This document shows, piece by piece, positions 28,157-36,586 of a stretch of DNA of 46,127 nt. Made by a program: the position numbers and the translations under genes. The notes beneath the pieces were generated by a model, which saw nothing but the letters and a program-made list of their open reading frames with translations, was not told the DNA's origin and did no database searches. The DNA is from CAZABP01 sp964483245. GTDB taxonomy: Bacteria; Planctomycetota; UBA1135; UBA2386. Positions within the stretch are counted from its first letter, which is position 1; each line of letters opens with the position of its first letter. The stretch covers positions 1 to 46,127 of the forward strand of contig CAZABP010000038.1 of assembly GCA_964483245.1 (NCBI GenBank), written 5' to 3'.

Positions 28157-28914
28157 CGTCTGCCGCCGACCGACCGGACGGTCAGGTAGAGAAACAGCGC
28201 GGTGCCGGCGACATAAAACGCCACATGGCCCGAATCCACGAAACCGCGCGCGAACCAGTGGAACAGATGGTCACCCACGTTGAGCTGATCGACCAGGGTC
28301 CGCACCCACGGCGCCGGTTCGGTGCCGGCGAGTTGGGCGCGCACGGTGTTGCTTGCCGCGAGGAGTCCGTAGCCGAACAGCATCGAGGACAGCGAGGCGA
28401 GCAGCTGGTTGTCGGTCAGGCTGCTGGTGAAGCAGCCAACCGCGAGCAGCAGCGCGCCGAGCAGGAGCATCCCCAGGTATCCGCTCAACACCGGCCCGAA
28501 TGCGAGGTCGGCGCCGAGGAATGGCCCGGTCGACAGCAGCCACAGCAGGGGCAATGTCGGCAGCCACAGCAGCGAGAAGAACACCAGCGATGCGAGCCAC
28601 TTGCCGAGCACCACCTCGGCATCTCGCACGGGTGCGGTCATCAACACCTCCAGTGAGCCGGTCCGCTTTTCTTCGGCGAAGCAGCGCATCGTCAGGATCG
28701 GCGGCACCAGCACGATCATGAACAGACTGCTCTGGCCCAGCATGTAGGCAGTCGAAAACACGTCGACTTCGGCCCCGAGCAACCAGAAGCTGTTCGCCGC
28801 ACCGGTGATTTCGATCCCGCGAAACAGGTGGAACAGGACAGCGATGACGTAGGCGACCGGGCTGAACAGGTGCCCCATCAGCTCACGCTTCAGCGTGATC
28901 CAGATGTTGCTCAT
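28153..28914 (-). CDS. ABC transporter permease (GldF-like)
   Basis: A 253-residue inner-membrane protein with six hydrophobic segments. It begins with TLKRELMGHLFSPVAYVIAV and carries the ABC-2 signature CFAEEKRTGSLEVLMTAPV, as in GldF. Its start overlaps the ATPase stop (ATGA at 28911-28914), and its own stop overlaps the GldG-like gene. With the ATPase it forms the transport core; the cargo is unknown. Confidence 0.92.
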   Translation of the reverse strand: MSNIWITLKRELMGHLFSPVAYVIAVLFHLFRGIEITGAANSFWLLGAEVDVFSTAYMLGQSSLFMIVLVPPILTMRCFAEEKRTGSLEVLMTAPVRDAEVVLGKWLASLVFFSLLWLPTLPLLWLLSTGPFLGADLAFGPVLSGYLGMLLLGALLLAVGCFTSSLTDNQLLASLSSMLFGYGLLAASNTVRAQLAGTEPAPWVRTLVDQLNVGDHLFHWFARGFVDSGHVAFYVAGTALFLYLTVRSVGGRR

Positions 28915-29846
28915 GCCGCCGGCTCCTCGGCCGACGTCAACCGATGGAAGTAGTCCTCGAGGCTCGGAAGATCGAGGCGCAGCTCACGGATCGTCGCACC
29001 TGCAGACTGCAGCCGGCGGGCGACCTCGTCGCGCGGATCGACGTCGGAGGCGACGTCGGCGCGCACGGTCACGAATCGCCCTTCTCGCGCACGTTGCTCG
29101 AGGCGGGACACTCCGGGCAGGTTCGAGAGCAGCGCCGCGAGATCGACGCCGGCCGCAGTGACCAGCAGCTGCTTGCCCGGCGCATGGGCGAGCAGATCGT
29201 CAGGCTTGCCGTCGGCGAGGAGCTTCCCCCGATCGATGACGAGGATCCGCGAACTGACGTCCTGCACTTCGGACAGGATGTGGCTCGAGAACAGGATCGT
29301 GTGCTGGGCAGCGAGCTCGCGCACGAGCGCCTTGATGCGCCGGCGTTGGTTGGGGTCCAAGCCGGACGTCGGCTCATCGAGGATCAGGATCGGCGGATTG
29401 GCGACCAGGGCGTCGGCAAGCCCGACGCGTTGTCGGTAGCCCCGCGACAGGTGGCCGACGAGCTTGCGCCGCACCTCGCTGACGCCGCAACGCTGGACGA
29501 CGCTGTCCACTGCAGCCGCGCGCCGCGTCCGCGGCACACCCTTGAGCGCGGCGCGGTACCGGAGGTACTCGTCGACCCGCAGATCCGGGTAGAGCGGCAC
29601 GTTTTCCGGCAGGTACCCGATCTGCCGGCGCACCCGCAGCGCGTCACGCGAGACATCGAGCCCAGCGACCTCAGCACGCCCGGAGGTCGCCTCGTGGTAG
29701 CACGTCAGCACGCGGATCGTCGTGGTCTTGCCGGCACCATTGGGCCCGAGGAAGCCGACGACCTCGCCCTGCGCCACCTGGAACGAGATCCGATCAACGG
29801 CAAGGGTGGGACCGAACGCCTTGCTCAGCTGCTCGACGCGGATCAT
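28911..29846 (-). CDS. ABC transporter ATP-binding protein (GldA-like)
   Basis: A 311-residue ATPase with Walker A GPNGAGKT at residues 34-41, Q-loop region IGYLPENVPLYPDLRV, signature LSRGYRQRVGLADAL, Walker B ILILDEPTSGLDPNQ and the switch His in LFSSHILSEV. It drives the GldF-like permease. It is the first gene of a run in which successive genes overlap or are separated by at most 56 nt down to mrfB. The upstream gap of 257 nt probably holds the promoter. Confidence 0.93.
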   Translation of the reverse strand: MIRVEQLSKAFGPTLAVDRISFQVAQGEVVGFLGPNGAGKTTTIRVLTCYHEATSGRAEVAGLDVSRDALRVRRQIGYLPENVPLYPDLRVDEYLRYRAALKGVPRTRRAAAVDSVVQRCGVSEVRRKLVGHLSRGYRQRVGLADALVANPPILILDEPTSGLDPNQRRRIKALVRELAAQHTILFSSHILSEVQDVSSRILVIDRGKLLADGKPDDLLAHAPGKQLLVTAAGVDLAALLSNLPGVSRLEQRAREGRFVTVRADVASDVDPRDEVARRLQSAGATIRELRLDLPSLEDYFHRLTSAEEPAA

Positions 29847-30103
29847 CGGTGCGTGCGGTTAGCCCCGTCCTGCCCTGCGGTAACGCCCATCGGCGCGCGA
29901 AGCTAGCGGACCGGAATCGGGAAGTCGCGTGTTGGCTGCGGGTGAGCTCCGCCGGGAGGAAGCGTGCGTACGGGTGGCGAAGATCACCGCCGCTGTGACG
30001 CCAGGACTGCCAGGTTCGCGACGTGGCGATCGCCGCGGCGCGGCGTGGCGCGCGGAGAAGGACTGGGACCCGGCACCACGCTGGCACGCAACCGCAGACA
30101 TGC
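29847..30103. other. Intergenic region, probable promoter region of the ABC-mrf unit
   Basis: These 257 nt separate the stop of the GH3/beta-lactamase gene (30104) from the ABC ATPase start (29846), both on the minus strand. I see no coding frame with family similarity and no clear -35/-10 pair. Confidence 0.5.
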
Positions 30104-32884
30104 TCAACGGATCGCCGGCAACGCGCCGGCAGCGAGATCGGCGATGTCGCGCCGCAGTTGGGCGATCCCGTCGCCATCGCGTGTCGGATGCACGCGGTTG
30201 GTCAACAGCACGACGCAGAGATCAGTAGCCGGGTCGCACCAGATGGAAGTCCCGGTGAAACCGGTGTGGCCGAATCCGCCCGACGGGCGGCTCGTGCTGC
30301 CCGATGCGCCTTCGACGTAGGTGTCCCAGCCGAGCCCACGAGAACTTCCGGTCACGATGCGTGCCGGGGCACGCGCCGTTTCCACGTGCGCGGATGGCAG
30401 CCAACCGGCGGCTCCACCGCCGAGGAACGCATGACCGACGCGCGCGACGTCGCGCGCGGTCCCAAACAGACCCGCGTGACCGGACACGCCCCCCATCGCC
30501 GCGGCGTTCTCATCGTGCACCTCGCCGCGGACGACGCGGCCGCGCCATGGGTCATGCTCGGTCGGCGGTGCCGGCACGGCCCCGGCGCCGGCCGCGAACC
30601 GCGCGCCATGCATGCCGAGCGGATCGAGCACCTCGCGCTGGACCAGCTCGACGAACGGCGCACCACCGGCGCGTTCGGCACAGGCCATCAGCAGCATCAT
30701 GCCAACGTCGCTGTAGAGCTCCGTGCTGCCTGGTTCGTTGCGCAACGGTTCACGCATCGCGGCGGCGAGGATGGCCTGCGCCCCGGAGAGCTGATCCTCG
30801 GCGAAGTAGCGCCGGTACGCGGGCAGCCCCCCGCAATGCGCGAGCAGGTGACGGACCGTGACCGCAGCCTTCGCACCACCGGAAAACTCCGGCAGCAGCT
30901 CCTGCACCGGCTGGTCGAGCTGCAGCCGCCGGTCCGCAACCAGTCGGAGGATCAGCGGCGTCGTCGCGCAGACCTTCGTCAGCGATGCCAGGTCGTATGG
31001 CGTGCTGGCGGTGACCGGCGGACTCCCTGGGTCGTAGTCGAACCGGCCGACGGATACCTCGGCAACGATGCTGCCGCGGCGCGAGACGAGCGCTACGGCA
31101 CCCGGTGTGACCCTTGCGGCGACGGCGCGCTCGAGCCGCGCGCGTAGTTCCGCTGCCAGCGAAGGGCGCATGCCCTCGGCCTCCGGTGCCACGCTGCGCA
31201 GCTCGGAAGACCAGAATCTCGATCGGCCAGCGCCGGCCTCGGGCCCAGCCGGAATCGAGACCGGCAACCGGCCGTGCACCGGCGCCGCGCCACGGAGCAC
31301 GGCCGCGACGACCCGGACCGTCGCCGGGGTGCGTGCGTATGCGCAGATACAGGCAGCAGCTCGCTCCAGTCCTTCGATTGCGTAGGGGCTGCCGAATGCG
31401 ACGACGACGGCCCGCGCGTGTGCCGGAATCCCGGCCAGCAGCGGCGCCAGCCGTGCACGCATGCCGGCTCGTGCTGCCGCTGGGCGTGCGCGCAGGTCGA
31501 GCACGACGACTGCCCACGGCGACTGCGCCAACGCCTCGGCCGTCGCCGCGACTTCTGCCGCTGCGCTGTCAGGATGCACTGCGATGCTGCGCGCGGCCCC
31601 AAGGAGTCCTGCCAGCTCGACCTCGCCGGGCCGCAGCTCGGTATCCCGCACGGTCACGAGCAGCGCGGGCGGTGCCGGCAGCGGCAGGCAGCCGCGATCC
31701 CACGCGAGCGTCACTCCGCGAGCGGCGATCTCATCGGCAAGCCGACCATGCGCCTCCGCGTCGAAGCCTGCGTCGCCGGCGCCCTCGCGCGAAACGGCGC
31801 GGTCTTCGCGCAGGAGCCCGAGCCGTTCCTTGGCGCGCAGTACGGCCAATGCGGCACCGTCGAGGCGCGCTCGCGGCACACGCCCAGCCCGCACGGCACC
31901 GACGACGGCGTCCCGGGCCACGACCGGATCGGGCGGCATCAACAACACATCGGCGCCGGCGAGCAGGGCACGGATGGCTGCCTCCTCGGCGGAGAGCTGT
32001 GCGACCACCCCACGCATGTCGAGCGCATCGGTGACGATCAGCCCCTCGAAGCCCAGCTCTCGACGCAACATGCCCAGGATCCGCGCGGAAAGCGTCGCCG
32101 GCACGTCCGGGCTCTCCCCCAGCGCCGGCACAGCGAGGTGGCCAGTCATGACGCATGACGCGCCGGCAGCGATGCCAGCGCGGAACGGCGCCAGCTCGAC
32201 GCGCTCGAGCCGCGCGCGGTCGGCGCGCACGATCGGCAGGGCGTGATGGGAATCGACCCCGACGTCACCGTGGCCGGGGAAGTGCTTCAGCGTGCTCAGC
32301 AGGCCGGTCTGCTCGAAGCCCCGCACGCTCGCAGCCACGAACTGTGCGACGAGCGCTGGCGATTCACCGAACGACCGCACGTCGATCACCGGGTTCGTCG
32401 GGTTCACGTTCACATCGGCGACCGGCGCGAGGATCCAGTGGAAGCCGAGCGCATGCGCTTCCCGTGCGGTCGCAGCCGCAGCCGCTTCGGCCAGCCGCGG
32501 CAGTCCCGTCGCGCCGAGCAGCATCGCGTTGCCCAGCTGCGTCGCACCGTCGAGCCGGTAGGCAGCGGACATCTCGAGGTCAGCGCTGACCAGCAGGGGC
32601 ACGCGGCTGCTCTGCTGCAGCACGCGGATCCACGCGCGCGCCTGTTCGGTGGTCCCGAGCGACAGGATCACGCCGCCGAGTTCCGCCTCCCGCACCCACC
32701 GCAGCACCTTGGCTTGCTCCGCTGCGTCCGCCCGGGACAGCGTCCAAGCGTGGAACAGTTGTCCTGCCCGCTGCTCGAGGGTCATCCGCTGCAGCCAGGC
32801 TTCTGCAACCGCTGCGGCCCGCGACGCTTCCTGCGCCACGGCCGAGCCCAGCAACAGGAGCGCTCCCAGCACGCCTGCGCTCAT
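30104..32884 (-). CDS. Secreted GH3 beta-N-acetylhexosaminidase (NagZ-like) fused to a serine beta-lactamase-fold domain
   Basis: A 926-residue exported protein with signal peptide MSAGVLGALLLLGSAVAQ. Residues of about 20-360 form a GH3 domain with the NagZ motif KHFPGHGDVGVDSHHALP (about 200-217; the His acts as general acid/base in NagZ) and nucleophile motif TDALDMRGV (about 286). A GH3 C-terminal-like region follows. Residues of about 560-920 are a beta-lactamase/DD-peptidase fold: SLTK (SxxK, about 633), YSDVG (about 725) and HTGFTGT near 874. The likely roles are removal of N-acetylglucosamine from muropeptides plus a D-amino-peptidase or esterase step. Its ATG overlaps the nagB stop (ATGA at 32881-32884). 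Confidence 0.92.
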   Translation of the reverse strand: MSAGVLGALLLLGSAVAQEASRAAAVAEAWLQRMTLEQRAGQLFHAWTLSRADAAEQAKVLRWVREAELGGVILSLGTTEQARAWIRVLQQSSRVPLLVSADLEMSAAYRLDGATQLGNAMLLGATGLPRLAEAAAAATAREAHALGFHWILAPVADVNVNPTNPVIDVRSFGESPALVAQFVAASVRGFEQTGLLSTLKHFPGHGDVGVDSHHALPIVRADRARLERVELAPFRAGIAAGASCVMTGHLAVPALGESPDVPATLSARILGMLRRELGFEGLIVTDALDMRGVVAQLSAEEAAIRALLAGADVLLMPPDPVVARDAVVGAVRAGRVPRARLDGAALAVLRAKERLGLLREDRAVSREGAGDAGFDAEAHGRLADEIAARGVTLAWDRGCLPLPAPPALLVTVRDTELRPGEVELAGLLGAARSIAVHPDSAAAEVAATAEALAQSPWAVVVLDLRARPAAARAGMRARLAPLLAGIPAHARAVVVAFGSPYAIEGLERAAACICAYARTPATVRVVAAVLRGAAPVHGRLPVSIPAGPEAGAGRSRFWSSELRSVAPEAEGMRPSLAAELRARLERAVAARVTPGAVALVSRRGSIVAEVSVGRFDYDPGSPPVTASTPYDLASLTKVCATTPLILRLVADRRLQLDQPVQELLPEFSGGAKAAVTVRHLLAHCGGLPAYRRYFAEDQLSGAQAILAAAMREPLRNEPGSTELYSDVGMMLLMACAERAGGAPFVELVQREVLDPLGMHGARFAAGAGAVPAPPTEHDPWRGRVVRGEVHDENAAAMGGVSGHAGLFGTARDVARVGHAFLGGGAAGWLPSAHVETARAPARIVTGSSRGLGWDTYVEGASGSTSRPSGGFGHTGFTGTSIWCDPATDLCVVLLTNRVHPTRDGDGIAQLRRDIADLAAGALPAIR

Positions 32885-33618
32885 CGGCTGGTCCTTGCGT
32901 ATCCCTCGCGCCGCAACAGCACGGCCGCTTCCGGATCGAGCAGAACACAGGCATCGGGATGGCGCTGCAGCAGCGATGCCGGGCACGCGGGAGTGATCGG
33001 TCCCTCGATCATCGCGCGGACGGCCTCCGCCTTCGCGCGCCCCGTGGCAGCGAGCAGGACCCTCCGTGCGCCGAAGATCGTCGCCGGTCCGGCCGTGACC
33101 GCAGCTTCAGGTACGCGCCCCCCACCGAAGCGCGCCTGCGCATCGGCACGCGTCGAGGCGGCCAGCCGCGCGACGTGAAACCCGACGCCGAAATCGACGC
33201 CGGGCTCGACGAACGCGATGTGTCCATTGCGACCCAGGCCGAGCAGTTGCAGCGCGATCCCGCCAGCGGCTTCGAGACGCTGCTCGTGCGCCTGCAGATC
33301 CGCTGGAGCCCCAGTCGCCGGGACCGGCCAGAACCGTCCTGCGCAGAGCTCGCCGCGCAGCGACGGGCAGAGCTCCAGCAGTTCGTGCACCATGCCTCCC
33401 GCCTGTTCGGGACGGAAACCGAGGAACTCGTCGAGATGCGTCAGCGGGACCTCGCCGCGGACGGCAGGGCGCAGCAGCGGCTCGAGGTTCCTGAGCATCG
33501 CCCGGAACGTGGCGCCGGTTGCGAGCGAGACGACGCCACTCGTCGACCTTGCGAGCACGCTGCGCAGCTCCCGCAGGCAGAGCCGTGGGATCGCCGACGC
33601 ATGGCGCAGCACATGCAC
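32881..33618 (-). CDS. nagB: Glucosamine-6-phosphate deaminase-like protein
   Basis: A 245-residue NagB/RpiA-fold protein. Motifs are SLATGATFRAMLRNL, HLDEFLGF (matching the DEY/W catalytic Asp region) and LGLGRNGHIAFVEPG. E. coli NagB has Asp where this protein has the Asn of RNGHIAF; Bacillus NagB-type proteins also carry Asn. The catalytic His and Glu are kept. The start is taken as GTG at 33618, preceded by AAGGG, because it gives the family's N-terminus (MHVLRHASAIPRLCL); no ATG fits. It would convert glucosamine-6-phosphate to fructose-6-phosphate and ammonia. The direct overlap with the GH3/beta-lactamase gene suggests use of cell-wall amino sugars. Confidence 0.85.
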   Translation of the reverse strand: MHVLRHASAIPRLCLRELRSVLARSTSGVVSLATGATFRAMLRNLEPLLRPAVRGEVPLTHLDEFLGFRPEQAGGMVHELLELCPSLRGELCAGRFWPVPATGAPADLQAHEQRLEAAGGIALQLLGLGRNGHIAFVEPGVDFGVGFHVARLAASTRADAQARFGGGRVPEAAVTAGPATIFGARRVLLAATGRAKAEAVRAMIEGPITPACPASLLQRHPDACVLLDPEAAVLLRREGYARTSR

Positions 33619-33745
33619 CCGAAGCCCTTGGCCGCCGGATTCCACGGCAGCCCATGTTCCGGGACCCGCGCGCTGGATCCAGCAACTCGCCCGACCGACC
33701 GCCCGCCCCTGGCGGCCAACCGGATTTCGACCACCCCCTTGAGTC

Positions 33746-33775
33746 CCCATGTCCCACATGGGAGTATCCACTCCC
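33746..33775 (+). promoter_or_regulatory. Overlapping inverted repeats in leader of first secreted twin
   Basis: CCCATGT-CCC-ACATGGG (33746-33762) and GGGAGT-ATCC-ACTCCC (33760-33775) share GGG at 33760-33762, so both hairpins cannot form at once. They lie 40-69 nt before the ATG at 33815 and could be an RNA switch or an operator. No promoter boxes are clear. Confidence 0.35.
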
Positions 33776-33814
33776 CCTGCCACCCCCCTGAACCCCTCCA
33801 CCCGAGGAGTCTCC

Positions 33815-36403
33815 ATGCGCCTCTCCATTGCAGGGCGATGGCAGTTCCGGACCGCCGGGCTGCTCTCGCTGGGCCTCGTCTCTTCTCTCGCCGCGCAGGG
33901 CCAGATGCCTGCCCCCAATGCATCCCCCCCGGTTCCCGTCCAGATCTTCGATTTCTCGAAGACGCCGGACATCGATCTCCCGGTCCCCCCGCGCAGCATC
34001 CTCAATGAGGCCCCGATGGGCCAATTGCCGCCGGTGCCCGTCGAAGCCAGCAACCTGCCCCAGCCGGCTTCTGCTCCGACGACCATCGCCGATCTCGAGG
34101 CCCAGCCGCAGACCGGCGCGTTCACGATCTTCCGCAACCGCGAGATGCGGCCATCGGGACGTACGCAGCTGCACCCAGGTGAACCGACTGCGGTGCAGAA
34201 CCGCGACTGCGCATTCGGCACCGGCAACACGTACGGCTCGCTGTCGATCGACAGCGGGATGACCTGGACCCTCGTCAACCCGTACACGAAGTTCCCGGCC
34301 AGCGACGGTGGCGTCTGCTGCGACCAACGCACGCTGTACATCCCGTCGATCGACTGCACGGTCTGGCTGATCCAGTACCGCTACAGCTCCTCGACCGGCC
34401 GCGGTGGGTTCCGCCTCGCCGTGGCGAAAGGCCGCGACAACCTGAAGAACGGCATCTGGGCCTCGAGCTACCGCAACACCGGCAACTTCTCCCTGCTGCC
34501 GGCGAACACCTGGTTCGACTTCCCGGACATGGCCTACTCGTCCGGGCGGCTCTACATCACGTTCAACGTATTCAACGCGTCCAGCCAGTACGTGAACAGC
34601 ATCGTCATGCGCCAGGACCTGGCGACGGTCGCGACCGGCGGTGGCGGGGTCTTCTACTACTACCTGCGCAGCGGCGGATCCGGCCCCCTCGGCGGCGGCG
34701 CGTCCTACCGCTTCACGCAGTGCGGACTCAACCCGCAGTCCGTCATGCTGTTCGCATGCCACAACTCGACCGCCAGCGCGCGGCTGTTCCGCTGGGCCGA
34801 TGGCACGTCCGCCGGCTCGGCGCGTGACAGCGACATCAACCGCTCGATCCCGAGCTGGGTCAGCTCGACGTCGAACGGCCCGCGTCCGTCCGGGAACAAC
34901 TGGCTCGGCTTCGACGACCATCGGATCGCATCCGGGTATCTCTCCGGCAGCGAAGCCGGGTGGCTGTGGACCTCGAACGTCAACGGTTCGGGTCGGCCGG
35001 CACCCTACGTCCGCGTGCTGCGCGTCAACGCCTCCACGCGCGCCGTGATCGCCAACGACGACGTCTACAGCTCGTCCTCGACCCAGGCGTGGAGCTATCC
35101 GGCGGTGGGCACGAACTCGTCCGGTCACAAAGGCGTCGTGATGTCGTACGGCAGCACGACACGCCACGTGACGACGGTCGGCATGCTGGTCGACAACTAC
35201 AAGCCGAGCTGGTTCGGGCAGTCGCTGTTCTTCCTCGGCACCGGCACGGCCGGGGCGCCGAGCTCGCGCTGGGGCGACTACCACCAGGTGACGCGGCATC
35301 CGACGAACAGCGCCACGTTCATCGGCACCGCGATGCGGCAGCTCAACAACAGCTCGTCGACCAGCAATACGCAACACCAGTACATCTGGTTCGGTCGTGA
35401 TGACTACACACCGACCTGGGTCCCCCTGAACATCAACAGCGTCGGCGCCTCGTCGGTCCCGTTCACGATCGACGTGACCGACCGCAACGGTCTGAAGAAC
35501 GGCACCACCAACGCGGTGCGCTCGTTGACGCCGCGTCAGGGCTACGCCATCACGGTAAACAAGGTCCAGGGCTCGAACCTCTGGAACTCGTTCAGCGGCA
35601 TCTATGCCAGCGGCACGACCTCGACCACGTCGAGCACCGCGACGCTGACGGTGCCCGACATCCTGACCGCAGTGGACACGGTCAACATCAACTTCGTACC
35701 CCGGGCCATCCTGACCGTGCAGAGCCAGGTGCCGACCAGCGTGCCGATCACGGTGAGCGTTGCCGACTACTTCAACAACCAGAACGGCAACACGAACTTC
35801 ACGCGCACGTACAAGAACGGCCAGGCGCTCGTGCTGACCGCTCCCTCGACTGCCTCCCGCCGCACGTTCCGGCGCTGGTATCTCGACAAGGTGGCGCAGC
35901 CGAGCGGTCTCCGCACGTTGAACGTCACGATGTCGACCAATCGGACCGCGCTCGCCGAGTACGGCTTCTTCACGGCAGGGACCGTGACGTCACTTGGTAC
36001 CTCGTGCGGCGGACCCGCGGTCGGCCACACAGCCGGCAACTCCACGCCGGAGATCGGCGAGACGCAGATCTACAACTTCACCGGCGGCACGCCGAACCTC
36101 GCGCTCGGTGCGTGGTGCATCATCGGTTGGAGCAACACGAACTGGTCCGGCATCCCGCTGCCGCTCAAGCTCGACTTCCTCCAGATGACGGGCTGCACGG
36201 CCTACATCGACCACTGGCTCGTGCTGCCGCGGCCGACGAATGCGCTCGGCGATGCCACGGTGTCGCTCGGGATCATCAACGACTCGGCATTCATCGGGAT
36301 CTCGTTCTATTCGCAGTACATGGCCCGCAAGGCCGTGAACCCGGCCGGCCTGATCGCGACGAACTACCTGCGGCACACGATCGGCGGCTGGGACGTCCGC
36401 TGA
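33815..36403 (+). CDS. Large secreted protein, first copy of a tandem pair
   Basis: An 862-residue exported protein with signal peptide MRLSIAGRWQFRTAGLLSLG and cut near LAAQ. A Pro-rich segment (ASPPVPVQIFDFSKTPDIDL) precedes a sialidase/BNR-like beta-propeller region (GSLSIDSGMTWTLVNPYTK) of about 430 residues that has WGDYHQVTRHPTNS. Two repeated Ig-like domains follow (VPFTIDVTDRNGLKNG and VPITVSVADYFNNQNG) and then a 135-residue C-terminal module from LGTSCGGPAVGHTAG to GGWDVR. No sialidase RIP or catalytic set is certain. GAGGAG at 33804-33809 supports the start. It is likely a surface or matrix protein. The next gene is a close paralogue. Confidence 0.85.
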   Translation: MRLSIAGRWQFRTAGLLSLGLVSSLAAQGQMPAPNASPPVPVQIFDFSKTPDIDLPVPPRSILNEAPMGQLPPVPVEASNLPQPASAPTTIADLEAQPQTGAFTIFRNREMRPSGRTQLHPGEPTAVQNRDCAFGTGNTYGSLSIDSGMTWTLVNPYTKFPASDGGVCCDQRTLYIPSIDCTVWLIQYRYSSSTGRGGFRLAVAKGRDNLKNGIWASSYRNTGNFSLLPANTWFDFPDMAYSSGRLYITFNVFNASSQYVNSIVMRQDLATVATGGGGVFYYYLRSGGSGPLGGGASYRFTQCGLNPQSVMLFACHNSTASARLFRWADGTSAGSARDSDINRSIPSWVSSTSNGPRPSGNNWLGFDDHRIASGYLSGSEAGWLWTSNVNGSGRPAPYVRVLRVNASTRAVIANDDVYSSSSTQAWSYPAVGTNSSGHKGVVMSYGSTTRHVTTVGMLVDNYKPSWFGQSLFFLGTGTAGAPSSRWGDYHQVTRHPTNSATFIGTAMRQLNNSSSTSNTQHQYIWFGRDDYTPTWVPLNINSVGASSVPFTIDVTDRNGLKNGTTNAVRSLTPRQGYAITVNKVQGSNLWNSFSGIYASGTTSTTSSTATLTVPDILTAVDTVNINFVPRAILTVQSQVPTSVPITVSVADYFNNQNGNTNFTRTYKNGQALVLTAPSTASRRTFRRWYLDKVAQPSGLRTLNVTMSTNRTALAEYGFFTAGTVTSLGTSCGGPAVGHTAGNSTPEIGETQIYNFTGGTPNLALGAWCIIGWSNTNWSGIPLPLKLDFLQMTGCTAYIDHWLVLPRPTNALGDATVSLGIINDSAFIGISFYSQYMARKAVNPAGLIATNYLRHTIGGWDVR

Positions 36404-36429
36404 TCCGTCGGACCGCAGCCCCCCTGGCC

Positions 36430-36464
36430 GATTCCGCCGACCGCCCGCTGCGGCCGGCGGAATC
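36430..36464 (+). terminator. Hairpin after first secreted twin
   Basis: GATTCCGCCG (36430-36439) pairs perfectly with CGGCGGAATC (36455-36464), with an inner ACCGC/GCGG pairing in the loop. It lies 26 nt after the stop. No T-run follows. Confidence 0.5.
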
Positions 36465-36506
36465 AGCGCCGGGCAAGCGATCGGAGCATGGGGGAGGGGT
36501 GGTGTC

Positions 36507-36553
36507 AGGGGGGCTTGTCCAATCCTGAGTCCATTGGGATGAGGAAGCCCCCT
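36507..36553 (+). promoter_or_regulatory. Long hairpin in leader of second secreted twin
   Basis: GGGGGCTT (36509-36516) pairs with AAGCCCCC (36545-36552), and inside it CCAAT (36519-36523) pairs with ATTGG (36533-36537). The structure ends 33 nt before the ATG at 36587, so it would be in the 5' UTR. A strong AAGGA follows before the start. Confidence 0.4.
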
Positions 36554-36586
36554 GCCACCTCTGTCTCCCTAGAGAAGGATCGAAAC

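Noticed and set aside
33749..33814. Upstream ATG extension of the first secreted twin
   Set aside because: It would put 22 residues ahead of a good signal peptide and the start lies inside the hairpin; GAGGAG supports 33815.
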